Shown here: positions 36,284 to 46,579 of the stretch, piece by piece
Position numbering within the stretch: the stretch's first letter is position 1
How the letters are laid out: every line of letters begins with the position of its first letter
Source of the DNA: Adineta ricciae
Lineage: Eukaryota; Rotifera; Eurotatoria; Adinetida; Adinetidae
Length of the DNA stretch: 64,000 nucleotides
Direction: 5' to 3'
Assembly (NCBI GenBank): GCA_905250025.1
Contig: CAJNOJ010000079.1
Location: 187,597-251,596, forward strand
Notes under the pieces: model-generated
The model's input: the letters and a program-made list of their open reading frames with translations, nothing else
Databases searched by the model: none
What the model was told of the DNA's origin: nothing
Made by a program: the position numbers and the translations under genes

Positions 36284-39200
36284 ATGGACGCACAAAAATC
36301 AAAATCAAGTTCCACGACAAGGAAGCATGGTAATCAACCGCGACAACGCATGGTTCAAAACTACCTCTTAGTTTGGGTGAATGCCAACATCGATGAAAAG
36401 GACCAAGACTGTCGGAACACTTTGACTCACTTACAAAGTGTTGTCAATGATGTCAATATATACACTCAACCAGATGCTTGCGTTCAATTCCTCAACAGCA
36501 TTGGTGACGAAAAAGCTTTCGTCATCACATCGGGATCCTTAGGTCAACACTTGGTGCCCGAGATTCACGGCATTCCACAAGTGAGTGCCATCTACATCTT
36601 CTGTGACAACAAATCCAAACATGAAACCTGGACAAAGAACTGGTCAAAAATTAAAGGTGTTCACACAAATATTGAAGGAATCTGTGAAGCGCTGACCACG
36701 GGTGTTAAACAACATAATCAAGACTCCATCGCCATGAGTTTAGTTCCCGTAATAGGAGAGGGTTCCAATGTCAATCTCAATCAACTGGAACCCAGTTTTA
36801 TGTACACACAAATATTTAGGAAGATTCTCCTTAACATGGAGCATGACAAGCAAGCAATCAAAGACCTGGCTGATTATTGTCGTCAGCGTTTTCAAGGCAA
36901 CAAAGAAGAGCAAAGGGTTATCGATGAGTTTGAAGGTGAATATCGTCCGGATAAGGCCATTTGGTGGTATACACGTGAGTGTTTTACTTACAAAATGCTC
37001 AATCAAGCACTTCGCACTTTGGATGGCGAAGTCATTATTAACATGGGATTCTTTCTTCATGATCTACAAAAACAAATACAACAACTACACCAAGAACAGG
37101 TCAGTAATTACCGAGGAAAACCTTTCGTAGTCTACCGTGGACAGGGACTATGTAAGAAAGATTTTGACCAGCTATCAAAAACTGTAGCTGGTCTTTTATC
37201 GTTCGCCAACTTCTTATCCACCAGTATCAAACAAGAGAAATCTCTTGAGTTTACCTACAGCGCTCAAGGTGATCCCGACAAGGTGGGTGTTCTGTTTGTG
37301 ATCACAATTGATCCGAATATTGGTACTACTCCATTCGCATCGATTGGGGATGTTAGTTACTACAAAGACGACGCTGAGCTCCTGTTCTCCAGGCACAGCG
37401 TATTTCGAGTCGGTACAATTCGACAAGTGGCTGACAAGAATAAACTTTATCATGAGGTGCAACTTCAGTTGCCTGCTGATAATGATCCACAACTCCGTGT
37501 GTTAACAGACCGGATTGAAAGTGAAGTTAAAGGTGATACAGGATGGCAACGTTTGGGTCGATTATTGCTTAAACTCGGGCAGTTGGATAAAGCAGAAGAA
37601 CTGTACACTGTGCTACTGGGACAAGCGTCTGACAAGAGTGACAGAGCACTCTATTATCATCAACTTGGCTTGCTGAAAAGTCGACAAGGCGATTATAAAA
37701 TGGCTATAGAATACTATGAAAAAGCACTAGAAATCCAAGAAAAAACTCTTCCTTCGAATCACCCTTCGTTGGCTACTTCGTACAACGACGTCGGTGCGGT
37801 GTACATGAACATGGGAGAGTATTCGAAAGCACTTCCATTCTATGAAAAAACACTCGAAACTAGAGAAACAATTTTACCTTCGAATCACCCCGATTTGGCT
37901 CACTCGTACAACGACGTCGGTGCGGTGTACCACAGAATAGAAGAGTATTCGAAAGCACTTTCGTTCTATGAAAAAGCACTTGAAATCTACCAGAACACTC
38001 TTCCTTCGAATCACCCTGATTTGGCTCAATCGTACAACACCATCGGTGGGGTGTACATGAACATGGGAGAGTATTCGAAAGCACTTTTATTCTATGAAAA
38101 AGCACTTGAAATCTACCAGAACACTCTTCCTACGAATCACCCTGATTTGGCTCAATCGTACAACGACGTCGGTTTGGTGCATGACAACATGGGAGAGTAT
38201 TCGAAAGCACTTTCATTCCTTGAAAAAGCACTTAAAATTAGAGAAAAAACTCTTCCTTCGAATCACCCTAGTTTGGCTCACTCGTACAACAACATCGGTG
38301 GGGTGTACATGAACATGGGAGAGTACTCAAAAGCACTTTCATTCCTTGAAAAAGTACTTGAAATCTACCAAAAGGCTCTTCCTTCGAATCACCCTGATTT
38401 TCCTCAATCGTACAACAACATCGGTGGGGTGCACAAGAACATGGGAGAGTATTCAAAAGCACTTTCGTTCTACGCAAAAGCACTCGAAATTAGAGAAAAA
38501 ACTCTTCCTTCAAATCACCCTCATTTGGCTACTTCGTACAACAACGTCGGTGGGGTGTACTACGACGTGGGAGAGTATTCGAAAGCACTTTCATTCTACG
38601 AAAAAGCACTTGAAATTAGAGAAAAAACTCTTCCTTCGAATCACCCTGACTTGGCTCAATCCTACAACAACATCGGCGCAGTGTACTACGACGTGGGAGA
38701 GTATTCGAAAGCACTTTCACTCTATGAAGAAGCGCTCGAAATTAGAGGGAAAACTCTTGCCTCGAATCACCCTGATTTGGCTCAATCGTGCAACAACATC
38801 GGTGGGGTGTACAAGAACATGGGAGAATATTCGAAAGCACTTTCATCCCTTGAAAAAGCACTGGAAATCTACCAAAAAACTCTTCCTTCGAATCACCCTT
38901 TATTGGCTACTTCGTACAACAACATCGGTGCGGTGTACTACGACATGGGAGAGTATTCGAAAGCACTTTCATTCTATGAAAAAGATCTTGGAATATGCGA
39001 GAAAACTCTCCCTTCGAATCACCCTGATTTGGCTACTTCGTACAACAACATCGGTGGGGTGTACTACAACAAGGGAGAGTATTCGAAAGCACTTTCATTC
39101 TATGAAAAAGCACTTGACATTAGAGAAAAAACTCTTCCTTCGAATCACCCTCATTTGGCTACTTCGTACAGCTGCATCGGTTTGGTGTACAAGAACATGG

Positions 39201-40216
39201 GAGAGTATTCGAAAGCACTTTCATTCTATGAAAAAGCACTTAAAATTAGAGAAAAAACTCTTTCTTCGAATCACCCTGATTTGGCTCAATCGTACAACGA
39301 CGTCGGTTTGATGTACATGAACATGGGAGAGTATTCGAAAGCACTTTCATTCCTTGAAAAAGCACTTAAAATTAGAGAAAAAACTCTTTCTTCGAATCAC
39401 CCTGATTTGGATCAATCGTACAACAACATCGGTGCGGTGTACTATAGGATGGGAGAGTATTCAAAAGCACTTTCATTCTATGAAATAGCACTTGAAATCT
39501 ACCAAAAAACTCTTCCTTCGAATCACCCTTGCGTGGCTACTTCGTACAACAACGTCGGTGCGGTGTATGGCAGCGTGGGAGAATATTCGAAAGCACTTTC
39601 ATTCTATGAAAAAGCACTTGATATTAGAGGGGAAACTCTTCCGTCGAATCACCCTTTATTGGCTACTTCGTACAACAACATGGGTTTGGTGTACAAGAAC
39701 ATGGGAGAGTATTCAAAAGCACTTTCATTCTATGAAAAAGCGCTTGAAATACAGGTAGAAGCTCTTCCTTCGAATCACCCTGATTTGGCTACTTCGTACA
39801 GCAACATCGGTTTGGTGTACAAGAATATGGGAGAGTGTTCGAAAGCACTTTCATTCTATGAAAAAGCACTGGAAATCTACCAAAAAACTCTCCCTTCGAA
39901 TCACCCTTCGTTGGCTACTTTGTACAACAACATCGGTGGTGTGTACAAGAACATGGGAGAGTATTCGAAAGCACTTTCATTCTATGAAAAAGGACTTGAA
40001 ATTAGAGAAAAAACTCTTCCTTCGAATCACCCTTCGTTGGCTAGTTCGTACGGCAACATGGGTGGGATGTACTATAACACTAAGGACTATTGGAAAGCAC
40101 TTACCTGCTTCGAACGCGCTCTGGACATTCGTCAACGTGCATTACCGGCGAATCACCCTCATATAAAAGACGTAAAAGAAAGTATCGAAATTTGTAAAAG
40201 AGCGATGAAGAAATAA
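36284..40216 (+). CDS. ADP-ribosyltransferase (ARTC-like) fused to ~20 kinesin-light-chain TPRs
   Basis: 1,310 residues from ATG 36284 (first Met of the conserved region, just after an acceptor-like TTTCAG). Residues ~20-180 form a conserved N-terminal domain (NYLLVWVNANIDE, ITSGSLGQHLVPEIH). Residues ~200-390 form the mono-ADP-ribosyltransferase fold: VYRGQGL (catalytic Arg ~284), LSFANFLSTS (STS ~311-313) and KDDAELLFSRHSVFRVG (catalytic Glu ~365). The ARTT loop reads D-x-E rather than the E-x-E usual for Arg-specific enzymes. The enzyme would transfer ADP-ribose from NAD+ to proteins; the TPR solenoid (~410-1305) probably selects substrates. There is no signal peptide or TM, so it is cytosolic. 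The TPR half is built from 19 in-register 126-bp units. GC content is visibly higher than in the AT-rich genes at 44.6-49 kb. Single exon. Confidence 0.9.
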   Translation: MDAQKSKSSSTTRKHGNQPRQRMVQNYLLVWVNANIDEKDQDCRNTLTHLQSVVNDVNIYTQPDACVQFLNSIGDEKAFVITSGSLGQHLVPEIHGIPQVSAIYIFCDNKSKHETWTKNWSKIKGVHTNIEGICEALTTGVKQHNQDSIAMSLVPVIGEGSNVNLNQLEPSFMYTQIFRKILLNMEHDKQAIKDLADYCRQRFQGNKEEQRVIDEFEGEYRPDKAIWWYTRECFTYKMLNQALRTLDGEVIINMGFFLHDLQKQIQQLHQEQVSNYRGKPFVVYRGQGLCKKDFDQLSKTVAGLLSFANFLSTSIKQEKSLEFTYSAQGDPDKVGVLFVITIDPNIGTTPFASIGDVSYYKDDAELLFSRHSVFRVGTIRQVADKNKLYHEVQLQLPADNDPQLRVLTDRIESEVKGDTGWQRLGRLLLKLGQLDKAEELYTVLLGQASDKSDRALYYHQLGLLKSRQGDYKMAIEYYEKALEIQEKTLPSNHPSLATSYNDVGAVYMNMGEYSKALPFYEKTLETRETILPSNHPDLAHSYNDVGAVYHRIEEYSKALSFYEKALEIYQNTLPSNHPDLAQSYNTIGGVYMNMGEYSKALLFYEKALEIYQNTLPTNHPDLAQSYNDVGLVHDNMGEYSKALSFLEKALKIREKTLPSNHPSLAHSYNNIGGVYMNMGEYSKALSFLEKVLEIYQKALPSNHPDFPQSYNNIGGVHKNMGEYSKALSFYAKALEIREKTLPSNHPHLATSYNNVGGVYYDVGEYSKALSFYEKALEIREKTLPSNHPDLAQSYNNIGAVYYDVGEYSKALSLYEEALEIRGKTLASNHPDLAQSCNNIGGVYKNMGEYSKALSSLEKALEIYQKTLPSNHPLLATSYNNIGAVYYDMGEYSKALSFYEKDLGICEKTLPSNHPDLATSYNNIGGVYYNKGEYSKALSFYEKALDIREKTLPSNHPHLATSYSCIGLVYKNMGEYSKALSFYEKALKIREKTLSSNHPDLAQSYNDVGLMYMNMGEYSKALSFLEKALKIREKTLSSNHPDLDQSYNNIGAVYYRMGEYSKALSFYEIALEIYQKTLPSNHPCVATSYNNVGAVYGSVGEYSKALSFYEKALDIRGETLPSNHPLLATSYNNMGLVYKNMGEYSKALSFYEKALEIQVEALPSNHPDLATSYSNIGLVYKNMGECSKALSFYEKALEIYQKTLPSNHPSLATLYNNIGGVYKNMGEYSKALSFYEKGLEIREKTLPSNHPSLASSYGNMGGMYYNTKDYWKALTCFERALDIRQRALPANHPHIKDVKESIEICKRAMKK
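37748..40141 (+). repeat. Coding minisatellite: 19 x 126 bp TPR units
   Basis: Each unit encodes 42 residues beginning LPSNHPxLAxSYNNIGxVY and containing GEYSKALSFYEKALEI. All 19 units are exactly 126 bp with no indel, many with the same DNA words (GAGTATTCGAAAGCACTTTC, CTTCGAATCACCC). Variation is confined to a few positions: S/D/H/L after NHP, DV/NI before G, and YMNM/YYDV/YKNM. A twentieth, diverged unit closes the array. The +3-frame open stretches within it are artefacts of the periodicity. Confidence 0.95.
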
Positions 40217-41099
40217 AAGATCACTCTACCTTTTTTACTTGAAATAAAAAGAAATGATTTGCCCGCGTGGGCGCGTACAGAGTAGAGCTCTGTATAGAGA
40301 CAGTAATGATGAAACATGGCCGGAACACACACACATACGGACATAATCGTGTTTGAAACAGTGCTCGGTATCAAAAGTGAGGACTTATGTATGGTTTGAC
40401 AGGATTACTTGTTTGCGTTGTTGAACGAGGCCTTGATTGCTATTGATAGGAATGAAGGTGAAGGAAATCGATATATATTTATATGGACGACTCTCCATTG
40501 TCTAGAATAGACTGAAGACGAACAGAATAGATACAAAAGAGAGAATGTCAGTCCATGTTTTCATTCGTTGTTTGTACCCGTTGAGTGAAAGTGATCGAAG
40601 AGAGAAAATGAACGTCGAATCGAGAAAGGACGGATAAAGAAAGATATTAGTCATTGTTTTCTTTTCTGAAAGAACACGTTATAGCCGCGTTCAAAGTTCG
40701 TTTGCTTAACTCTAGTCGTACCGGGCGGAGTCAAAAATGACCCTGTCTAAAAAAATATCGAAATATATTCGAACTATTTGTTGTGTACTTAAAAAGTGAG
40801 TACACTAGAAAATCGGTCAGTAAGTCCGGCCGTTAATCGGATAACTCCTGAAAGAATAATCCAATTTTCATGAAATTTGCTACATAGCATTATCTTGTAA
40901 ATGCCCGGGTCGAGTTCGAAGATGAGCCTGATCGGCTGTACCCTTGCTGACTTTTGGTAAAGTTTTCTCTAATTTCTATATGAAAAAGTTGAAGATTTGC
41001 GTGTTTATCCGCTTGTTTGTTTAGCATTTACTTTCTATATCAGCTATGGTCACGAAACCTAATATATGGGTTCCTTGGATCCGGAAAAACATGGAGGAA
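40217..41099. other. Intergenic
   Basis: AATAAA at 40244 follows the ART-TPR stop. From about 40680 the DNA has the look of an old repeat (for example GGATAACTCCTGAAAGAATA followed by a TTTCATGAAATTTGCTACAT stretch), partly echoed at 42465-42540. No gene. Confidence 0.4.
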
Positions 41100-41850
41100 G
41101 TGCTGATTGACCAGTGAAGGGGTAGGCCTGGGTGAGATCTGGGTGGAATTTCACCCAAGCAGTTCTGCACTAGAAAAAGGCGCGAAAGCATTCATAGAGC
41201 TTCCGTGAGCGGAGCGAAACATCAAGACAGAGTTAGTAGACTAGTAATGAGGGGTCGATCAGGATGGCGTGGGTGAAATCTCACCCAAGTGGTTCTATGG
41301 CTAAAAACGCCGCGAAACGGTGCATGCTACTTCCGTATGCCTAGAGAACATCGGAATGAGTATTTATACAGTAGTGAAGATGATAGGTGTCGCTGACCTG
41401 GGTGTAGTCTGGGTGAAATTTCACTCAAGCGATTCTGTGAAGGAAAACGGACGCACATTTCCATGTAACTGTCGTAAGCCTCGGGAAACGTCGAAGGATG
41501 TTGGCAGATTAGTAAGGAGATGGATTTGAGGTAACCTGGGTGAAACTGCTATCAAACCATTTTCGTGACAGATAAGTGCATGAAACACTCACCTATCACT
41601 GCTCGGTTTTAGTAAAGGAGCACAACTTGGTTCGGAACGCCATAATAAGGATCTTGATAGTGTGGATGAGGGTGAAGGTATATTTCATTCAGACCACTCA
41701 TCTACTAGTCATGGATCTCTATTATAGACATCGTAGTTAAAGTTTGGGCGGTGAATTCAGATTTAATAAGTGATAAAAATGAGGGGTGGGGGTGGGCGTT
41801 AGACTTAGGTGAAATTAACCCAAAAGAAGTTTGTATGCGTTAACGTCAAA
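41100..41850 (+). repeat. ~135-bp satellite-like tandem array, about six diverged units
   Basis: The landmark GGGTGRAATTTCACCCAA recurs at 41141, 41271, 41411, 41538, 41669 and (as AGGTGAAATTAACCC) 41805, spacings 127-140 bp. Units share AGTAATGAGG/AGTGAAGG before the box and CCGTGAGC/CCGTATGC/TCGTAAGC after it. The box itself is a short palindrome (GGGTGAAAT/ATTTCACCC). The last unit runs into the dispersed repeat copy B, and a single such box also begins copy A at 33193. Confidence 0.7.
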
Positions 41851-42450
41851 AAATGCATTCGAGATGTGCTGAGCGATGTAAACCGTAAAAATGCACTCAA
41901 AAACGCGATTTTTTTGTAAAAATATGTGCATCAGTTGAAGCCAGTCAAAGTGTCAACAATATGCTACTAAGAACAGATTTCAAGCATTTCAGTGTTATAG
42001 GACACTCATAAAGTGAGTGCATTACTATATAGGTCTGTCGATAAGTTTTTTGCGCGTTCCCTTAAAATTATATCCTAAGCAGTTATATCCTGAAGATTGT
42101 CTTTTTCTAACAATAAATAATTATTTGAAAGTATAAGAACTTATTGACCGACCTATGTAGAACCAATCAATGTGTCTCTACCGTTGGTCTATACTACAGC
42201 TTCTGACAGGGTAATTTGAATGTGATAGAATTTCCCATGGCATACTGTCACATCAGAATCTCGCTAAAATTAAATGATGAGGCCGTTCGGACGAGTGATT
42301 TCTGAGTTGTTGAACAACTATTACTAATTCCCTATGACTGCTAATGTGCTTCATTTGACACACTTTTAGCAATACACCTAACTTTCGGACAAAATCCGAA
42401 GGTTCCGCATTTATTTTCTACATCATTCCACTCCTTGATTTAAGATTATG
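41783..42450 (+). repeat. Old dispersed repeat, copy B (with nested MITE)
   Basis: Colinear partner of 33160-33690 (landmarks listed there). It is longer than copy A mainly because of a 124-bp insertion at 42031-42154, which is absent from copy A at the matching site. Confidence 0.65.
42031..42154. mobile_element. Mariner/Tc1-like MITE, 124 bp, TA target site
   Basis: Ends are AGGTCTGTCGATAAGTTTTT and, reverse-complemented, AGGTCGGTCAATAAGTTCTT: 17 of 20 identical. The element is flanked by TA (overlapping 42030-42031 and 42154-42155). The AGGTCxGTCxATAAGT style is typical of mariner-type TIRs. No coding capacity. Copy A of the host repeat supplies the empty site, so the insertion is younger than the repeat duplication. 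Confidence 0.7.
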
Positions 42451-43944
42451 TCTCTAGTTCCCTTCTCTGAAAGAAAGGACTATGCAGCGTTTAAATGCTA
42501 GGCTAAAAAGCTCAAAGTTTGCCTGTCGGTCATTCTGATTGTCCGATTCAATCACAGAATCAACATTTCTAAAATCAATGAAATTGATCGATAGTTGTTA
42601 GAAAATGATTACTTGTAGGGTAATCGAGGTCGAGGATCACGAATCCGAGGTTAGTGTTGCTTAATTAATTGTTACTTTTTGATTAAATAACCACGACTTA
42701 TTAACATCCATTGTCAGAGTAGATCGAAGGGTTTCTGATGTCAGGAAATTCGAATTTGAGGGTGAATTTCGTCTTATTCGCTGAGCCTGGGCTTGTTCCT
42801 TCCTATTTACAAAGGAGATGTTTTTTCTTTATCTGCTCTAAAATCTTTTGTAGAAGATGGTGAGCTGAACGCTATTCACGGACGTTATGCGTACAAAGAT
42901 AGTAGCTCAAGAACTTACACGAAAAGATCTAATGCATTGTACATGACGATGTTTCTAATTGAAGAAATCCGAAAAAGTGATATGAGCTTAGTATCATCTT
43001 CGCTTTTTAGGCTACATACATCATGTCTTTTCATGGGAATTTAGTAGAAGTAGTTCGCAAAGTGATATACCCGTCGGTGAAATTCCATCTTAGTAATTAC
43101 AGACGCGTGGACTGTTGAAACAGTATTCTGAACACATGCAGCACTATGAAAGATGTTCATTTCGAAGCAAATCATACAATAAGATTTATTCTTATCTAGT
43201 TTCTTTTGGTAGTCGAATGAATAGAAGATCATGACTGTCGAAGCGACAATAAAAGAAAGCCCAATCATTCAGTTTGAAAGTTAATCAAAGGCCAAAGGAA
43301 TAGCAGAGACAGCATGGCAGCGGCTAGCCGTGAGTGACCGACCTTAGGGAGGTCGACGAACGACTAGGCATTTAAGTGCTAGATTAATCATAAAGTGTAC
43401 GCTTTGAATAACCTTGCCAGGCTTCAGATAATTTTGAAAGGGATTTGACGAATGGATATTCCTGAATGAAAATATTCGACAAGGTATCATTTTGTTGACA
43501 GGAAAGAAAAGAATCGGATTATCGCTGGAAGACACAAGCGAATGTTCAAACTTTTCAAGTAGTCTACTGTATATTGTCCGTCTATGAGTGAGTTAGTAAA
43601 GCATTTATGAAATTTCCATGTGCGTGATGTGAATATAGAAAAACAGATGACAAAGGTCAATGGTTGGCCGTGAGTGGCCGTCTCACTAGTCGTTGAGCGA
43701 TGAATTTTTAAGTCAACATAGTTAGTGCTGGAGAATTATCCACTGAGAAATAGCTAATCGGTCTGATTCCTAAAAAGACTTTTGCATCCTATTTATTCTA
43801 GTATGTGGCATAGTGCCACGATTCAGTTGAGCACTAGTAGCAATCGCAGTGCATTTTTTCTCTATCAAAGTCTCTGAATGTGTTCAGCATTCGGAAAATT
43901 CTTTCAGAAAAGGGTCAGCGAATCCAAAGGATGAGCGTTACTTG
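42451..43944. other. Gene-poor intergenic
   Basis: An 83-codon plus frame (42793-43044) and minus frames at 43041-43268 and 43344-43535 show no domain. A degenerate doublet built around GCCGTGAGTG(A/G)CCG occurs near 43328 and 43669. A copy of the short dispersed motif (GAGCGTTACTTGT core) at 43913-43945 abuts the hairpin that follows. Confidence 0.4.
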
Positions 43945-44158
43945 TACATAGATGAGATTGTTTTGAGTTCTATTCATGCATGTCATATATGATATACACA
44001 AGGAACTGGAAATTTACAAATGTTTCTAGGCGCTACTTGAGTAAAAGTAAGCGTGAGAACTGAATTGAAGCAGTTCGAAACATTTGTAACTTTCTAGTTT
44101 CTTGTGTATATCATATATGACATGCATGAATAGAACTCAAAACAATCTCATCTATGTA
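43945..44158. repeat. Foldback element: 81-bp inverted arms, 52-bp loop
   Basis: Left arm 43945-44025 and right arm 44078-44158 are reverse complements at 78 of 81 positions (outer word TACATAGATGAGATTGTTTT). The sequence after the right arm is TA, so a TA duplication is possible. No coding capacity. If transcribed it would make a long perfect hairpin, a Dicer-type substrate; otherwise it is a foldback/MITE. Confidence 0.9.
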
Positions 44159-44640
44159 TAAACCTTCTAGATCGTCGAGGATCAGATGTCTGATGGTGTA
44201 AATATGACTTTCACAGGAAGAACTGGTGAAATACTCTATTGTGCTGGCGTCTTATCGTACTGCGCAGGATCAGATAGATAAAGACTCTCATAGAAAAGGA
44301 TTACGCACTCGCCAAGGGCGTCAGTGGTGGGAAATTCTCCAGAGGTATTGCATATGGAAACCCTCAGAAAAAACCTTTTGAAAATATTTTTGGGAAAGGT
44401 TTCGTGCGAAACCTGATGTGCGAAACCTTTTTGCGACCAAACCATGTGAGGTTTAGCGATTGCACCTGTCGACCGATTGCTTTTTTTGGTTTGGTAAAAC
44501 ACCTTTTTTTTCAGTGTATGCATCATAGTTTTTTATAATGAAGAAACGAAATATAGTCATGCATCATTAACTTTCTCTTCATAACATGTATTAAAAGAAA
44601 CAAATAGTATATCCAATAAATGATTATTTTATAAATAATA
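44159..44640. other. Intergenic
   Basis: A 96-codon minus frame (44236-44526) has no recognisable domain. The last 100 bp before 44641 are extremely AT-rich and mark the left border of the AT-rich island. Confidence 0.4.
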
Positions 44641-45807
44641 ATGCAGAAATCATATCGAATAATAATTCTATTATTTCTAATATTATTAATAATAAGTCTA
44701 TTTTTCCGTCATAAGTTATTAAATATAAATTTTAATAAAAAAATTTCAACTGATATTAAATGTTATTGGTCATTTGTAAATTATACATCGAATAATTGGG
44801 AAAATATGTGGTTTGATAACATTGAAATGTTTCAAAATAATGTTTGTGAACAATTATCGAATGATGAAAATTTAAATAAAACAATTTCAATGATAGAATT
44901 AATAACAAAATTACAAAAATTAGGTCGATATGATACAAATATACATATTAATGATATTTTTTCATTAATGTTTTATCGTTATGAATGTATTAATCTTCGT
45001 ACATTCAAAATATCAAATATTATTGAAGTATCACATACAATTGAACCTTTAATAGGCTTATTACGTGATCCATTTAGTGTTTGTCCACATTTAGATCAAT
45101 CATTAGTACCTTTATCAATTTATAATGCAGCTCATTTACAATCAAAACGATTTATTTTATTATCAGTATCAGCACCATATTATACACATTCTTTATTATC
45201 AGATTCAACACATTTAAATGATATACCTGATGATAATAAGATATTACCATGGATGTATCAACGAGAATCATTACATGAGAATATACAAAATCCAAAAATA
45301 ATTCTTTTTGATTTAGGTAGTTCATATTTTAGTGGATGGAATAATGATAAAACAGCTGCTGCTGGACAATGGTTTTATGAATATTATAAACGTTTTAATA
45401 TAAAATTTGATCGAATTATTGCATTTGAATATTCTTTATTAAATCAAGAAATTGTTTGGAAACAATTACCTGATGATGTTTATCCTATTTATACATTTAT
45501 TAATGTTGGTTTAAAAGAAAATGGAAGATTTAATCCTTGGACAATATTAAAAACAATAGCTCAACCATTTGATCATATTATTGTTAAATTAGATATTGAT
45601 ACAACTCATTTAGAAAATATTTTAATTAATCAAATATTAATTGATTCAACTATTCATTGTCTTATTGATGAACTTCTATTTGAACATCATGTTAATGTGA
45701 AAGAAATGATACCTTATTGGGACGATACATCGAATTCATTAAAAGATTCATATTTATTATTTACAAAATTAAGACAACTTGGAATCAGAGCACATTCATG
45801 GCCATAA
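44641..45807 (+). CDS. Type II membrane protein of unknown function, FkbM-methyltransferase-like core (weak)
   Basis: 388 residues, single exon. A Lys/Arg-poor signal anchor spans residues 7-25 (IILLFLILLIISLFF), so the body would be lumenal (Golgi/ER). In the second half IILFDLGSSYFSGW resembles a SAM-binding motif I, FDRIIAFEY a following strand-loop, and FDHIIVKLDID the acidic motif seen in FkbM-type methyltransferases; LIDELLFEHHV follows. This suggests a Rossmann-fold enzyme, but catalytic assignment is inference. I do not recognise the family with certainty. Base composition is strikingly AT-rich, with TTA/AAT/ATT codons dominating, unlike most neighbours but like the MACPF gene at 47073-48950. 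A TA-rich leader lacks a clear acceptor. Confidence 0.7.
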   Translation: MQKSYRIIILLFLILLIISLFFRHKLLNINFNKKISTDIKCYWSFVNYTSNNWENMWFDNIEMFQNNVCEQLSNDENLNKTISMIELITKLQKLGRYDTNIHINDIFSLMFYRYECINLRTFKISNIIEVSHTIEPLIGLLRDPFSVCPHLDQSLVPLSIYNAAHLQSKRFILLSVSAPYYTHSLLSDSTHLNDIPDDNKILPWMYQRESLHENIQNPKIILFDLGSSYFSGWNNDKTAAAGQWFYEYYKRFNIKFDRIIAFEYSLLNQEIVWKQLPDDVYPIYTFINVGLKENGRFNPWTILKTIAQPFDHIIVKLDIDTTHLENILINQILIDSTIHCLIDELLFEHHVNVKEMIPYWDDTSNSLKDSYLLFTKLRQLGIRAHSWP

Positions 45808-45900
45808 ATATGAGATACGCGAAATTTATATTGATCAGAAGATAACTAATAAATAGTCTTTACACAGAATATTTGTTCATTTTTCAGTCACTAAGAAGAA

Positions 45901-46579
45901 AGTTGAAAAATATTCAGTTAGAATTAGGATTTCATGTTCTTTTTAACCATGTGTTCAGAATTTTTCTCGAAAATAAAATGAAGTCATTGTTAACAAATCT
46001 TTAATAGGAATTAAAAATGATTGGTTTCGATGATGTATGAGTTTCTTTTGCGATTTTTTAATGTTTATATATAATTCAAACGAATCAAAACTACTTGATT
46101 ATGGTCGAAGTTCAGTGCGCTATTTCTAATCTTTTCTTTTGTTTTATAGTTAGTTGTAAGAAAAAATACTTGAATGAAAAAGAACGTAACCTAAATATAA
46201 TATGATCAATCTTCATCTTCTTATTTGTCTAAAGAATGATCAGGAATAGTTCTAACTATCTATGTTGTGCAGATTTCGATGAGTCAAAGCTTAAAACCAT
46301 TAAAACGCGAAAGCTAATTGCTTGATAACATCTCCTTAAACAAAAGAAATCAGGTAAATTGTAACTTCGTTCTACAAAAGTGTGACCTTAAGAATTGAAT
46401 TGAAGCGATTTTAAACAAAATATACAACTATAGTCTGTGAAATATTCTGTAGAAACATCATTTTTAATTCTTATTAAAGCTTTGTTAACAATGATTTCGT
46501 TTTAATTTCGAGAAAAAAATCTGAACACATAGTTAGAAAAAGGATCAAATTCTGATTTTAATTGACTATTTTTTGAATT
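45901..46579. repeat. Long inverted repeat pair (~120-bp arms, ~430 bp apart)
   Basis: Left arm ~45901-46022 and right arm ~46457-46579 are inverted, roughly 80-85% identical by eye. Shared words are ATGTGTTCAGA, TTTTTCTCGAAA, TCATTGTTAACAAA, CTTTAATA and GAATTAAAAATGAT. Internal DNA has no gene. It looks like the ends of a degraded non-autonomous transposon placed between the two AT-rich genes. Confidence 0.75.

Noticed and set aside
38346-39758. Long open frames in the +3 frame of the TPR array
   Set aside because: They exist because each 126-bp unit happens to lack stops in that frame; composition is Thr/Trp/Leu periodic and no homology is seen.
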